Positions 45,713 through 54,893 of a stretch of 64,000 nt of DNA are shown here, in pieces. Under the pieces are notes generated by a model that was given only the letters and a program-made list of their open reading frames with translations, was not told where the DNA came from and searched no databases. The DNA lies in assembly GCA_025060595.1 (NCBI GenBank), contig JANXBX010000004.1, positions 1-64,000 of the forward strand. The letters run 5' to 3'. Numbering within the stretch: position 1 is the first letter of the stretch; the number at the start of each line of letters is the position of its first letter. Position numbers and translations under genes: made by a program. This DNA is from Synergistota bacterium (GTDB lineage: Bacteria > Synergistota > GBS-1).

Positions 45713-47046
45713 CAACAACCCTCCTTAAACTTAGCAAGTAGGGCTTTACTGAGTTTATATATATCTCCTGCTCCTATAGTAATAAAAAGGTCTCCACTTT
45801 TCAACTCCTCCATTAAAACTTTTTGTGCATCCTCTATATTTGAAAAAAAGTAAATATTCGGTTTCTTTTTAAAGCACAAAACTTCATAAATAAGCTTTCC
45901 GCTTATCCCTTCTATTGGCGGTTCAGAAGCAGAATATATCTCCATGACCCCGATCCAGTCAGCTAATTCTAACGACTCTGCCATTTCTTTATACATTCTA
46001 CTTGTTCTCGAATAGCGATGAGGTTGAAAAACAACAACCAATCTTCTATCCACCCATAAATCCTTCAAGGTCTTTAAAACTGCTCTTATTTCAGTTGGAT
46101 GATGAGCATAGTCGTCCATAAAGAGAATACCGTTAAACTCACCTAGCAATTCCATCCTTCTTCTAACCCCTTTAAAACCTTGAAGAGATTCTATAACCTT
46201 ACCATGATCTAAACCGATTTCTTTAGATAACGCTATTACCCCTAGAGCATTGTATAAGTTATGTCTACCAGCAACTGAGAGTCTTAAAGTACCTATTCCT
46301 TCCACAAACAAAGTACTTGAATCTATAACCTTACCTGTAAAGGATCCTCGAACAAATCCATAAGACAATCCTTTTAGGTTCATTCCATTTAATACTGGAT
46401 CGTCAGCATTATATATTACTAACCTTGAAACTCTCGCAAGCTGATGAACTTTATCCTTAAGATCTTCAAAATCAACGTAGTTTTCCAGATGCTCCTCTTC
46501 CAGATTTGTAATTATCAAGTAATCAAGCCTTGATAAAAAGAGAAAACTTCCATCACTTTCATCAACTTCAGCCACAAAAAATTCACCATTACCCATTCTA
46601 TAATTGCCACCAATATAAGGATAATCACCTCCTATCACACCTATAGGATCAAACCCCGAATCTATAAACAGCTTTATAACCATCGCTGATGTGGTCGTTT
46701 TACCATGTGTTCCTGTTACCCCCACTCTTCTATAAGAACTCATAAGAAACTCAAGCAGCTCAGCTCTATGCATTACCCTTAATCCTTGTCTGATAGCAAA
46801 AGATAGTTCTGGATTCTTTTTATCTATAGCAGAAGAATACACAACATTTTGGGCATCTCCTATATTAGAAGGATCATGGCTACGAAAAACTTTTATCCCT
46901 TTCTGAATGAGTTTCTCTAGAAAAGGGGATTCTCCAACATCGGAACCAGAAACACGGTAACCCATATCATGCAACATAAAAGCTAAAGAGCTCATCCCAA
47001 CTCCGCCTATGCCTATAAAATGATACCTATCTTTTTTTCCAAACAA
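45712..47046 (-). CDS. murC: UDP-N-acetylmuramate--L-alanine ligase
   Basis: Adds L-Ala to UDP-MurNAc. The 444 residues show the N-terminal FIGIGGVGMSSLAFMLHDMGY, the ATP site VGVTGTHGKTTTSAMV (about 107-122), the carbamylated-Lys region, FMDDYAHHPTEI and the VFQPHRYSRT motif typical of MurC. The start is TTG (47044-47046) with AAGGTGG 9 nt upstream, inside the last 20 nt of murG. Confidence 0.97.
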   Translation of the reverse strand: MFGKKDRYHFIGIGGVGMSSLAFMLHDMGYRVSGSDVGESPFLEKLIQKGIKVFRSHDPSNIGDAQNVVYSSAIDKKNPELSFAIRQGLRVMHRAELLEFLMSSYRRVGVTGTHGKTTTSAMVIKLFIDSGFDPIGVIGGDYPYIGGNYRMGNGEFFVAEVDESDGSFLFLSRLDYLIITNLEEEHLENYVDFEDLKDKVHQLARVSRLVIYNADDPVLNGMNLKGLSYGFVRGSFTGKVIDSSTLFVEGIGTLRLSVAGRHNLYNALGVIALSKEIGLDHGKVIESLQGFKGVRRRMELLGEFNGILFMDDYAHHPTEIRAVLKTLKDLWVDRRLVVVFQPHRYSRTSRMYKEMAESLELADWIGVMEIYSASEPPIEGISGKLIYEVLCFKKKPNIYFFSNIEDAQKVLMEELKSGDLFITIGAGDIYKLSKALLAKFKEGC

Positions 47047-48115
47047 GATTTAATACCACCTTTCCAAGAAGCTGTGCAGAATTCTCCCTATTTGCCCGCC
47101 TTATTCTATATTCCCTTTTTAGAAGTTCATAAAGCTTTGAAGAGGTTAATTCTTCATCTTTAATCAAAACAGCTTGTCCTTCTCTCTCTAAAAGGCGAGC
47201 ATTAAAAAATTGATGATTCCCAGTACTATGAGGGTAAGGAACAAGGATCGCTGGTAACCCTAAAACTCTAAGCTCTGCTACTGTGCTTGCACCTGCTCTT
47301 GAAAGAACCAAATCCGCTGCACCATATGCATCCCATATATTATCGATATAAGGTAAAACCCTAACGTACATCAATAAACTGCTTTTAACAAACCTAAGAG
47401 CTTCGTTAACTTCATCGAAGTTCTCCTTACCAGTAACAAGTATAATCCCCCAGTCTTCTAAAGAACCCTCGAAGCCTCCGTCCTTTAAAAAGCCCACTAT
47501 GGCATCGTTTACCCTTTTCGCACCCAGGCTTCCCCCAAAAGCAAAAAGGACCTTTCTCCCCTCTAGCCCCCACTTTTTTTTCGTTGCTCCAAGAGTAATC
47601 TTCAAAATTTCCTCCCTCACTGGGTTCCCAGTTACAACACACTTCTTAATCAAGTCTTTTCTTAGAAATTGCATTGTTTCTTCATAAGAGATAGATATTC
47701 TGTCAACAAGAGGTGCTAAAATTCTAGTTGAAAGACCAGGCTTTACATCCTGCTCATGAATAAGGGTTCTAATTCCTAACAATTTTCCTGCCAAAATAGG
47801 AGGAACCTCCCCATATCCTCCCATTCCAACTATAAGATCAGGCATGAAATACTTTATCAACTTAATACAGTGAAATACTGCTAAGCCTATTTTTAAAACT
47901 CTCTTCACATTCTCAAAACAGAACCTTCTATGCAAACCCCTATAGGAAAGTTCTTTGCAATTATATCCTTTCTCCACAATAATTTTACTTTCTCCCCTAT
48001 CAGAAGTCACAAAGAAAACATCTATTCCTTCTTTCTTTAGAAAATCTGCCAATGCCAAGGCTGGATAAACATGTCCACCAGTCCCAGCAGATGCTATTAA
48101 AACCCTACCTTTCAA
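47027..48115 (-). CDS. murG: Undecaprenyldiphospho-muramoylpentapeptide GlcNAc transferase
   Basis: Makes lipid II from lipid I at the inner face of the membrane. The 362-residue GT28 enzyme has the G loops IASAGTGGHVYPALALADF (about 7-25) and GMGGYGEVPPIL (near 95-106), LIHEQDVKPGLSTRIL, FGGSLGAKRVN (third G loop, near 193), and the UDP-GlcNAc site SRAGASTVAELRVLGLPAILVP. It overlaps ftsW by 11 nt and murC by 20 nt. Confidence 0.97.
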   Translation of the reverse strand: MKGRVLIASAGTGGHVYPALALADFLKKEGIDVFFVTSDRGESKIIVEKGYNCKELSYRGLHRRFCFENVKRVLKIGLAVFHCIKLIKYFMPDLIVGMGGYGEVPPILAGKLLGIRTLIHEQDVKPGLSTRILAPLVDRISISYEETMQFLRKDLIKKCVVTGNPVREEILKITLGATKKKWGLEGRKVLFAFGGSLGAKRVNDAIVGFLKDGGFEGSLEDWGIILVTGKENFDEVNEALRFVKSSLLMYVRVLPYIDNIWDAYGAADLVLSRAGASTVAELRVLGLPAILVPYPHSTGNHQFFNARLLEREGQAVLIKDEELTSSKLYELLKREYRIRRANRENSAQLLGKVVLNLVWKKR

Positions 48116-49199
48116 TTTTATCTTCCCTCCTAGATATACTCAGAAGGATGCCTACACAGGACATGTTAACTAGCATACTCGAACCCCCATAACTTAAAAA
48201 TGGAAGAGGCATACCAGTGCAAGGTATAAAATTCGTAACTCCACCTAAATTTATAAAAGCTTGTAGTAACATTAAAAAGGTAATTCCCATACCTAGAAGC
48301 TTACCAAAGGTGATGCTTGCCTTCCTCGCGATTTGAAACGATGTCCAACCTATCAAGCCATACAAGGTAAGAACTAAAAAGCTACCAACCAGACCCAGCT
48401 CTTCTCCCACTACAGAAAAAATAAAATCAGTGTAGGGTGCAGGAAGATAATAAAACTTTTGTAAACCTCTTCCTAACCCAGTTCCCCAAATACCACCTAT
48501 ACCAAAAGCCAATAAAGACTGAATTATTTGATATCCATATCCGTGAGGTGAAGACCAAGGATCCCAAAAAGCTAGTATCCTCATTCTCCTATAAGGCTCT
48601 ATCCATATGAATAAAACTCCTAAAGTAACCAAGAAAACTAAAATAATTAATATTCTTAAAGTACTTATTCCACCAACCCACCACAGTATAATACTAACTC
48701 CAACTATAACAACAGCAGTTCCCAAGTCTGGCTGAAATAAAACCAAACCCGCTGATACAAGCGTAATAATCAATAAAGGCAAAAGAACCTCTTTAAAGTT
48801 ATTCAATATTTCCTGCTTTCTTGTTAGGAAAGAAGCAGTATAAATCACAATACTAAGTTTTACAAGCTCAGCAGGTTGAAAGGTAAATCCCCATCCGATT
48901 TTAATCCATCTATAAGCCCCTCCCCTTGCTTCTCCTCCGTAAAACAAAGTAATCAAAAGCAAGAAAATGGAAACAAACATCAATGGTTTACTTAGAGCAA
49001 AAAGCTTTACATAATCCATTCTTATCAGTAAGTTCAAAGCAACTAAGCCAATTCCTATAGATATAAGATGTTTTTTAAAAAGGGCAAAACCTTCACCATT
49101 TCTACAGCCAGGAGGAGCTGTAGAGCTTAATATTTCAAGGGTGCTTATAACTAAAAGAATTGCTACGCTTACTATTAAAAGTCTTTCTGGAGATTTAAT
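48105..49199 (-). CDS. ftsW: Peptidoglycan glycosyltransferase FtsW (start codon unusual)
   Basis: SEDS-family septal peptidoglycan polymerase. Hallmarks are FQPAELVKLSIVIY, FQPDLGTAVVI with the catalytic Asp, SPHGYGYQIIQSLLAFGIGGIWGTGLG (split at about 218-240), PYTDFIFSVVGEELGLVG and PLPFLSYGGSSMLVNM. The first usual start codon (TTG at 49037) would drop the first membrane helix. Upstream, the same frame stays open and encodes KSPERLLIVSVAILLVIST, a good TM1, but holds no ATG, GTG or TTG before the stop at 49209-49211. An ATT at 49197-49199 inside the murD end would give 364 residues, the normal FtsW length. Confidence 0.9.
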   Translation of the reverse strand: MKSPERLLIVSVAILLVISTLEILSSTAPPGCRNGEGFALFKKHLISIGIGLVALNLLIRMDYVKLFALSKPLMFVSIFLLLITLFYGGEARGGAYRWIKIGWGFTFQPAELVKLSIVIYTASFLTRKQEILNNFKEVLLPLLIITLVSAGLVLFQPDLGTAVVIVGVSIILWWVGGISTLRILIILVFLVTLGVLFIWIEPYRRMRILAFWDPWSSPHGYGYQIIQSLLAFGIGGIWGTGLGRGLQKFYYLPAPYTDFIFSVVGEELGLVGSFLVLTLYGLIGWTSFQIARKASITFGKLLGMGITFLMLLQAFINLGGVTNFIPCTGMPLPFLSYGGSSMLVNMSCVGILLSISRREDKIER

Positions 49200-50533
49200 A
49201 CCGCTCGTTTAAATACCCTTCCCCTTTCCTCAAAGTTAGAAAACATATCAAAACTTGCACAAGCCGGTGAAAGAAGCACAATTTCTCCTCTTCTAGCAAC
49301 AGAATGAGCCAAACTAACAGCCTCTTCCATGCTTGACACAGAAAAGATTCTATCCTCAGAAAAACCCTCTCTCTGAACCGCTTCTTTTATAATCGGCCCA
49401 TCTTCACCAAGAAGAACAAGGACCCTTACCTTTTCTATTATCTTTTTAGCAAGTTTCTCATAACCCGCCTTCTTACCCCTTCCACCAGCTATTAAGATAA
49501 TAGGAGCTTCAAATGAATCGAGAGCCATTAAGGTAGAAACTACATTCGTTCCCTTAGAGTCATTTATATAAGTTACTCCATCGATCTCAGCAACGAATTC
49601 TAACCTATGTTCTAATCCAGAAAACTCCCTTAAAACTTTAGCTATAGCTTCCTTTTTTGCTCCAGCCTGATAGGCCATACCAGAGGCACACAGAGAATTT
49701 TCTAAGTTATGAGGTCCCTTCAATTTAATTTCGCTTACTTTAATAATCTCTTCTCCTAAAACAATCATCTTACTATCTATAACGCCAGCCCCTCGCTCCG
49801 GAAGCCCGTCTTTCCAAAAAAGGTACTTTTGAGAAACAAAATTAACATCTTTTAACAAGTTATCACTCGCGTTAACCCATATACTATCTTCTTCTTTCTG
49901 GTTAGAAGCAATTTTAAGCTTAGCTCTCAAATAATTTTCCATAGTTTTATGACGATCAAGATGATCAGGTGTCACATTTAGTATCGCTGCAATTTTAGGA
50001 GAAAACTTCTCTATAGTTTCAAGCTGGTAACTTGAAACTTCAAGAACATAACAGTCAGCATCCTGTTGCTCCAACACTGCCCTAGAAAAAGGATATCCTA
50101 TGTTTCCTGCTAAAATCGACCGCATTCCTGAAGCCTTCAACATCAGATCAAGAAGTGTTACTGTTGTACTTTTCCCATTCGTTCCAGTAACAGCATAAAT
50201 TGGAACGTTGGAAAACCATGAAGCCACCTCTATCTCCCCATAAATAGATATCCCCCTTTCCCTAGCTTCTGAAAGTATAGGAATATCAAGAGAGACACCA
50301 GGACTAACAGCTATAAAGTCAGCATCAAGCACTCTCTTACTATGCTCTCCGATTTCGAAGTCCACACCCAGCCTCTCTAATTCCCCTATAGAGTCCTTTT
50401 TCTCTAAAGAATTCTCACTCACAAAAACCCTAGCTCCTTTAGCTTTTAGAAGGTAAGCTAAACCTAAACCACTTCTCGAAGCTCCTATTATAGAAACTCT
50501 CTTACCTTCGATTTGCTTCATCATTTTCACCAC
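49175..50533 (-). CDS. murD: UDP-N-acetylmuramoyl-L-alanine--D-glutamate ligase
   Basis: Adds D-Glu to UDP-MurNAc-L-Ala. The 452 residues have the N-terminal SIIGASRSGLGLAYLLKA, the ATP site YAVTGTNGKSTTVTLLDLML (about 113-132), NVTPDHLDRHKTMENYLRAK, the LEHRLEFVAEIDGVTYINDSKGTN block (about 308-331), and SPACASFDMFSNFEERGRVF near the end. D-Glu use ties to the D-glutamate-related genes elsewhere in the window. It overlaps mraY by 7 nt. Confidence 0.97.
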   Translation of the reverse strand: MVKMMKQIEGKRVSIIGASRSGLGLAYLLKAKGARVFVSENSLEKKDSIGELERLGVDFEIGEHSKRVLDADFIAVSPGVSLDIPILSEARERGISIYGEIEVASWFSNVPIYAVTGTNGKSTTVTLLDLMLKASGMRSILAGNIGYPFSRAVLEQQDADCYVLEVSSYQLETIEKFSPKIAAILNVTPDHLDRHKTMENYLRAKLKIASNQKEEDSIWVNASDNLLKDVNFVSQKYLFWKDGLPERGAGVIDSKMIVLGEEIIKVSEIKLKGPHNLENSLCASGMAYQAGAKKEAIAKVLREFSGLEHRLEFVAEIDGVTYINDSKGTNVVSTLMALDSFEAPIILIAGGRGKKAGYEKLAKKIIEKVRVLVLLGEDGPIIKEAVQREGFSEDRIFSVSSMEEAVSLAHSVARRGEIVLLSPACASFDMFSNFEERGRVFKRAVLNLQKDF

Positions 50534-51477
50534 CCAAACTTATAAAACATTACTCCTAATATTGAAAGCCCCAACTCTATGCTCCAAAAAAATTTAACAA
50601 CCTTTTGTTCTTTCCACCCTTTAAGCTCAAAGTGATGATGAAGTGGACTCATAAGAAAAACCCTTTTCTTTCTAAATTTATAACTCGCGATCTGTATTAT
50701 CACACTAAGAGTGTCAATTAAAAATATCCCGCAAATAAAGGGCATCAGTATCTCAACTTTCAAAACCAAACCTAAGGAAGCTAGAACCCCTCCTAAAAAC
50801 ATGGCTCCCATATCCCCCATAAACATCTTAGCCGGATAACGATTATAGTAAAGGAATCCTACGAGAGACCCTATAAGTATCAGTATCAAGATAGCAATCT
50901 CTATCTTACCTTGCAGTAAAGATATAATAAGGAGAGCTGAAAAGGCTATTATTGAACTCCCACATGCTAAACCATCGAGTCCATCGGTTATATTCACCGC
51001 ATTCATACAGGCTAAAAATAAAAATATAACAAAAGGAGAATAAATTTCTCCAAAATTTACTTTAAACATAAAAGGAAAAAAAACTTCTGGGTCATAAAGA
51101 TTCGATTTAAAAAGAAAAATTAAACAAAACAATGCAACAACAGATTGAAGAAACAACTTTTTTCTTGGCTTAACTCCATCAGTTCTCTTTTTAACTTTAA
51201 CTATATCATCTATAAGTCCAACAAAAGAGCATAGGATCCCTGATATGACTATGTACACAACTTCTTTTATAGGAAGGTCCATTAAAAGAAAAACTCCTAT
51301 CAAAAAAGATAGAACAAAAGAAATGCCCCCCATTGTAGGTGTTCCAGTTTTAACAAAATGATTCTTAGGTCCGTAGTTTTTTATGGGCTGCCATATACTA
51401 AACTTTTTTAAATAAGCTAAAATAAGATAACCTAGAAATAACGAAATAAACAGTGATATAGTAAAAGCCTTTAACAT
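50527..51477 (-). CDS. mraY: Phospho-N-acetylmuramoyl-pentapeptide transferase
   Basis: Makes lipid I on undecaprenyl phosphate. The 316-residue membrane protein has about ten helices and MraY signatures: GTPTMGGISFVLSF (about 46-59), GLIDDIVKVKKRTDG, NAVNITDGLDGLACGS with the catalytic Asp region (about 160-175), FMGDMGAMFLGG, and MSPLHHHFELKGWKEQKVV with the HHH motif (about 277-295). It directly follows murE with an 8-nt gap where murF is found in most genomes. Confidence 0.97.
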   Translation of the reverse strand: MLKAFTISLFISLFLGYLILAYLKKFSIWQPIKNYGPKNHFVKTGTPTMGGISFVLSFLIGVFLLMDLPIKEVVYIVISGILCSFVGLIDDIVKVKKRTDGVKPRKKLFLQSVVALFCLIFLFKSNLYDPEVFFPFMFKVNFGEIYSPFVIFLFLACMNAVNITDGLDGLACGSSIIAFSALLIISLLQGKIEIAILILILIGSLVGFLYYNRYPAKMFMGDMGAMFLGGVLASLGLVLKVEILMPFICGIFLIDTLSVIIQIASYKFRKKRVFLMSPLHHHFELKGWKEQKVVKFFWSIELGLSILGVMFYKFGW

Positions 51478-51484
51478 TTTGACT

Positions 51485-52936
51485 TTAACCCCTTAATCCT
51501 AAGATCTTTTCTACAACCTCCCTATCTGAAAAATACCTTATCTGCCCTTTTATCTCAAAGTAATCCTCATGACCCTTCCCAGCAACTAAAACGACATCGC
51601 CTGGAGATGCTTCCTCTATAGCCTTTTCTATGGCCCTTTTCCTATTCAAAACTATCTCATACTTTCCACCAACTAATTTACAACCCTCAGCTATTTGCTT
51701 AGCTATGTCCATCGGATTTTCCCAGCGAGCGTTATCCGAAGTTATAAAAACCTTGTAGCACATGGATGCCGCTATTTTTCCCATAATAGGTCTATTATCA
51801 ACAAATCTATTTCCTCCTAAACCAAAAACACTAATGATCCTCTTAGGATTAAATCCTTCAATAGCCAGTAAAACTTTCTCAAGTGCATCGGGTGTATGAG
51901 CATAATCTATTACTACTGTAGGAAACCCTTCTTTCTTAAACACTTCCATTCTCCCAGGAACACCTTTAACAGCTTCAATACCTTCTTTTATGACCGTTAA
52001 ATCCAATCCCAAAGATATTCCGCAAGCAACAGAAGCTAAGATATTATAAACGTTAAACATTCCCATAAGAGAACTGCTTATATAAAGAACTCCTATAGGG
52101 GTTTCTATTTCAATATCCATTCCGCCAAACTTAAAATCAACTTTTTTTAACCTTACATCACTAAGAAAACTTTTTACACCATAAGATATGACTGGAGAAG
52201 CAGCTACATCTTTTATAAAAGAATAACTCTCATCATCCGCATTTAAAACCGATGATTTCTTGGTCTTTTTAAACAACTTAGCTTTTGAGTTTCTATAGTT
52301 TTCAAAAGTCCCGTGAAAATCAAGATGCTCTGGCGTTATGTTCGTCAGTATACCTATATCAAAATCTATAGAATCAACCCGATGAAGATCAAGAGAATGA
52401 GAGGAAACTTCCATAACCAGAGAATCATTTCCAGAATTTACTCCTTCACTTATAAATTCCATTATATCTGATGCTTCAGGAGTTGTTCTTGAAGCTGGAA
52501 TAACCCTATCTCCAAACCGATACTCTATTGTGCCAAACAGCATAGGTTTGTAGCCCGCTTTCTCTAAAATAGATTTAATTAAAAAGGTAGTTGTAGTCTT
52601 ACCATTAGTACCCGTAACCCCTATACATAGAAGTCCCCGAGAAGGTTCACCATAAACCCAAGAAGCAACCCAAGGAAGACTCTTTCTAACGGAATCCACT
52701 TTTATTTGAGGAATATCGCATTCGCAAAATCTCTCAACAAGTGCTGCTACAGCTCCTCTCTTTTTAGCATCTTCTATATAAAGATGTCCATCAGTAGAAA
52801 AACCAGGAACACAGGCAAACATGTATCCCTCTTTAACTTTACGAGAATCATGAGTGACCCCTTTAACATGCTTATCCACAAGTTCCCCTTTTACTTCTAC
52901 ATTTCCCAATCTTTTTGCTATTTCTGCTAATTTCAA
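51485..52936 (-). CDS. murE: UDP-N-acetylmuramoyl-L-alanyl-D-glutamate--diamino acid ligase
   Basis: Adds the third, diamino residue to the peptidoglycan stem. The 483 residues show the N-terminal domain GVTHDSRKVKEGYMFACVPG, the ATP site GVTGTNGKTTTTFLI (about 106-120), SRTTPEASDI and NITPEHLDFHGTFENYRNSK. The specificity loop reads DNARWENP at 401-408. Diaminopimelate enzymes usually have DNPRxE; the Arg is kept but the Pro is Ala, so meso-DAP is likely but not certain. It overlaps the PBP gene by 4 nt. Confidence 0.95.
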   Translation of the reverse strand: MKLAEIAKRLGNVEVKGELVDKHVKGVTHDSRKVKEGYMFACVPGFSTDGHLYIEDAKKRGAVAALVERFCECDIPQIKVDSVRKSLPWVASWVYGEPSRGLLCIGVTGTNGKTTTTFLIKSILEKAGYKPMLFGTIEYRFGDRVIPASRTTPEASDIMEFISEGVNSGNDSLVMEVSSHSLDLHRVDSIDFDIGILTNITPEHLDFHGTFENYRNSKAKLFKKTKKSSVLNADDESYSFIKDVAASPVISYGVKSFLSDVRLKKVDFKFGGMDIEIETPIGVLYISSSLMGMFNVYNILASVACGISLGLDLTVIKEGIEAVKGVPGRMEVFKKEGFPTVVIDYAHTPDALEKVLLAIEGFNPKRIISVFGLGGNRFVDNRPIMGKIAASMCYKVFITSDNARWENPMDIAKQIAEGCKLVGGKYEIVLNRKRAIEKAIEEASPGDVVLVAGKGHEDYFEIKGQIRYFSDREVVEKILGLRG

Positions 52937-54600
52937 TTTTTCACCCCCCAGCCGTAGATGTTAAATATAGCATTACCTATTTCTGCGAAAATAGGAGCAG
53001 CGACTTCTCCACCATAATATTCTCCTCCAGAGGGTCTGTCAATAATTACTAATATAATCCATTGCGGATCTTCCACAGGAAAATAACCAATGAAAGAAGA
53101 AATATATTCTCCTTTAAGATAACCCCCTTTTATTGGAATTTGAGCGGTTCCCGTTTTACCGGCCACCCTAATACCTGGAATGGAAGCTTTTTTACCTGTA
53201 CCCCTTTCAACTACGGCAATAAGCATTTCTTCAAGTATTTTTGCAGTATCTCTAGAAATTACCCTTCTGACTTCCGTCCTGCTAGCCCTATAAACAACCT
53301 TCCCGTTATCCCTTAACTCTTTAACTACTACAGGTTTAAGCAATACGCCTTTGTTTGCTATCACATTCATGGCGTTAACAAGTTGAATTGGAGTAACCCC
53401 AATGCCCTGGCCAATACCTATAACAGCCCTGCTTGATCCATACCACTGTTGAGGTTCCCTTAATAACCCCTTTTCTTCCCCTGGGAGATCAACGTTAGTA
53501 TAATCACCAAAGCCAAAACCTAATAAATATCTGTAAATAAGCTCAGGTGGCATTTTCAAAGCCAAACTTATCATACCCACATTGCACGACTCACTTACTA
53601 CATCCAATAATGTCAAAGCTCCGTGAGTTTTAATATCCCCTATCTTCCTATCAGCATAAACTATATATCCTGGGCAAAAAAACCTCATTCCAGGATAAGC
53701 TATATTTTCCTCTATTGCAGCCGCCACAATAAAAGGCTTTAAGGTAGAGCCAGGTTCCAAAACCCATGAAATAGCATCATTTCTCTCCTTAACTAATGGA
53801 TAAGTAGCCATAGCTAGAATTTCTGCAGTTTTAGATTCCAAAACTATAATACAACCACCTTTAGCTCTGTGTTTCACAATTGCATTCTTAAGTATATCTT
53901 CACATAAAGATTGAAGGATAGAATCTATAGTCAAAACAAGCTCTCTACGAGAAGTTCCAACTGGAAGTTCCAAAATCTTTTCATCAGGAATGGCTCCTCC
54001 GCCAGCATCTCTTCTCAAAAAGATTTCCTTTCTATCACCTCTTAAGAAATCCTCATAAGCATACTCTATTCCTGCTAAACCCTGATCATCTATGCCAGTA
54101 AATCCCAAAATGTTTAAGCCCATGTCACCATTAGGATAAAACCTTTTATCCTCTTCAACAAAGCCAAAAGATTTCAATTTTAATTCTTTAATTTTTTCTC
54201 TTATCTCTTCGGCCTCATCTTTAGGTATGTGCCTACGAACCCAAACAAACCTTCTTCCTTCCCCTATTTTATTTTCAAGTTCCTCAAGCGACATAGAAAG
54301 AATAAAAGCTATCTTCCTAAGTTTATCCCTATCAAGGCTTTCACCCGCAAATGGGTAGTAAAAAAGAGAATAATTTGGAACACTTAAAGCTAATATTTTA
54401 CCCCTTTTATCGTATATCTCTCCTCGCCTGGAAGAAAAAGAAACAACAGTATTATGCTCCCTCCATGCATATAGCTTAAGTTTTTCGGACTCAAGAACCT
54501 GAAGTGTAAAAACGTGACTCCCTACAACCCCAAGAAGTAAAAGAAAAAACAATAAAACAATAAAACCTCTTCTAGTTATCTTCCTATCATCATTCATCAC
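52933..54600 (-). CDS. ftsI: Penicillin-binding protein, FtsI/PBP2 class (septal transpeptidase)
   Basis: Class B PBP of 555 residues: an N-terminal membrane anchor (about 11-32), a dimerisation domain (about 55-220), and a transpeptidase domain. The active-site motifs are EPGSTLKPF (Ser of STLK, near 295), ESCN (SxN, near 352) and AGKTGTAQ (KTG, near 493). It cross-links septal peptidoglycan made by FtsW. There is no PASTA domain at the C-terminus. It overlaps ftsL and murE by 4 nt each, a tightly coupled run. Confidence 0.96.
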   Translation of the reverse strand: MMNDDRKITRRGFIVLLFFLLLLGVVGSHVFTLQVLESEKLKLYAWREHNTVVSFSSRRGEIYDKRGKILALSVPNYSLFYYPFAGESLDRDKLRKIAFILSMSLEELENKIGEGRRFVWVRRHIPKDEAEEIREKIKELKLKSFGFVEEDKRFYPNGDMGLNILGFTGIDDQGLAGIEYAYEDFLRGDRKEIFLRRDAGGGAIPDEKILELPVGTSRRELVLTIDSILQSLCEDILKNAIVKHRAKGGCIIVLESKTAEILAMATYPLVKERNDAISWVLEPGSTLKPFIVAAAIEENIAYPGMRFFCPGYIVYADRKIGDIKTHGALTLLDVVSESCNVGMISLALKMPPELIYRYLLGFGFGDYTNVDLPGEEKGLLREPQQWYGSSRAVIGIGQGIGVTPIQLVNAMNVIANKGVLLKPVVVKELRDNGKVVYRASRTEVRRVISRDTAKILEEMLIAVVERGTGKKASIPGIRVAGKTGTAQIPIKGGYLKGEYISSFIGYFPVEDPQWIILVIIDRPSGGEYYGGEVAAPIFAEIGNAIFNIYGWGVKN

Positions 54601-54893
54601 ATAGAATCAGAAGCCCATGCTTTCGTAAAGATTTCCTTCCTAATATCCAAGTAAACTACCTTACCTTTATCATAAAAAATAAATCCGTTACTTTTTGCAT
54701 ACTTCTTAATCTTATCAGAGGAAGTTAACTCACCCAACTTTAAAAGAAGTTCTTGTCTCTCTTTAGCGAGAGCATCCAACCTTTTCTGTAAAAGGTCAAC
54801 TTCATAACCAGCTTTAAGGCTTACAATTTGAAGTAGAACAATAACTATGCCGCAAAATATCAAGAGAATTATTAAAGCTCTTAAAAACTTCAC
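54597..54893 (-). CDS. ftsL: FtsL-like small division protein
   Basis: A 98-residue bitopic protein. It has a hydrophobic helix (about 4-26), then a heptad-like coiled coil (about 30-58, LLQKRLDALAKERQELLLKL) and a short C-terminal beta-type tail (NGFIFYDKGKVVYLDI). FtsL sequences are poorly conserved; size, topology and position between rsmH and ftsI make the call. Its 5' end overlaps the rsmH 3' end by 80 nt, which is long for this cluster but leaves the whole membrane helix intact. Confidence 0.72.
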   Translation of the reverse strand: MKFLRALIILLIFCGIVIVLLQIVSLKAGYEVDLLQKRLDALAKERQELLLKLGELTSSDKIKKYAKSNGFIFYDKGKVVYLDIRKEIFTKAWASDSM

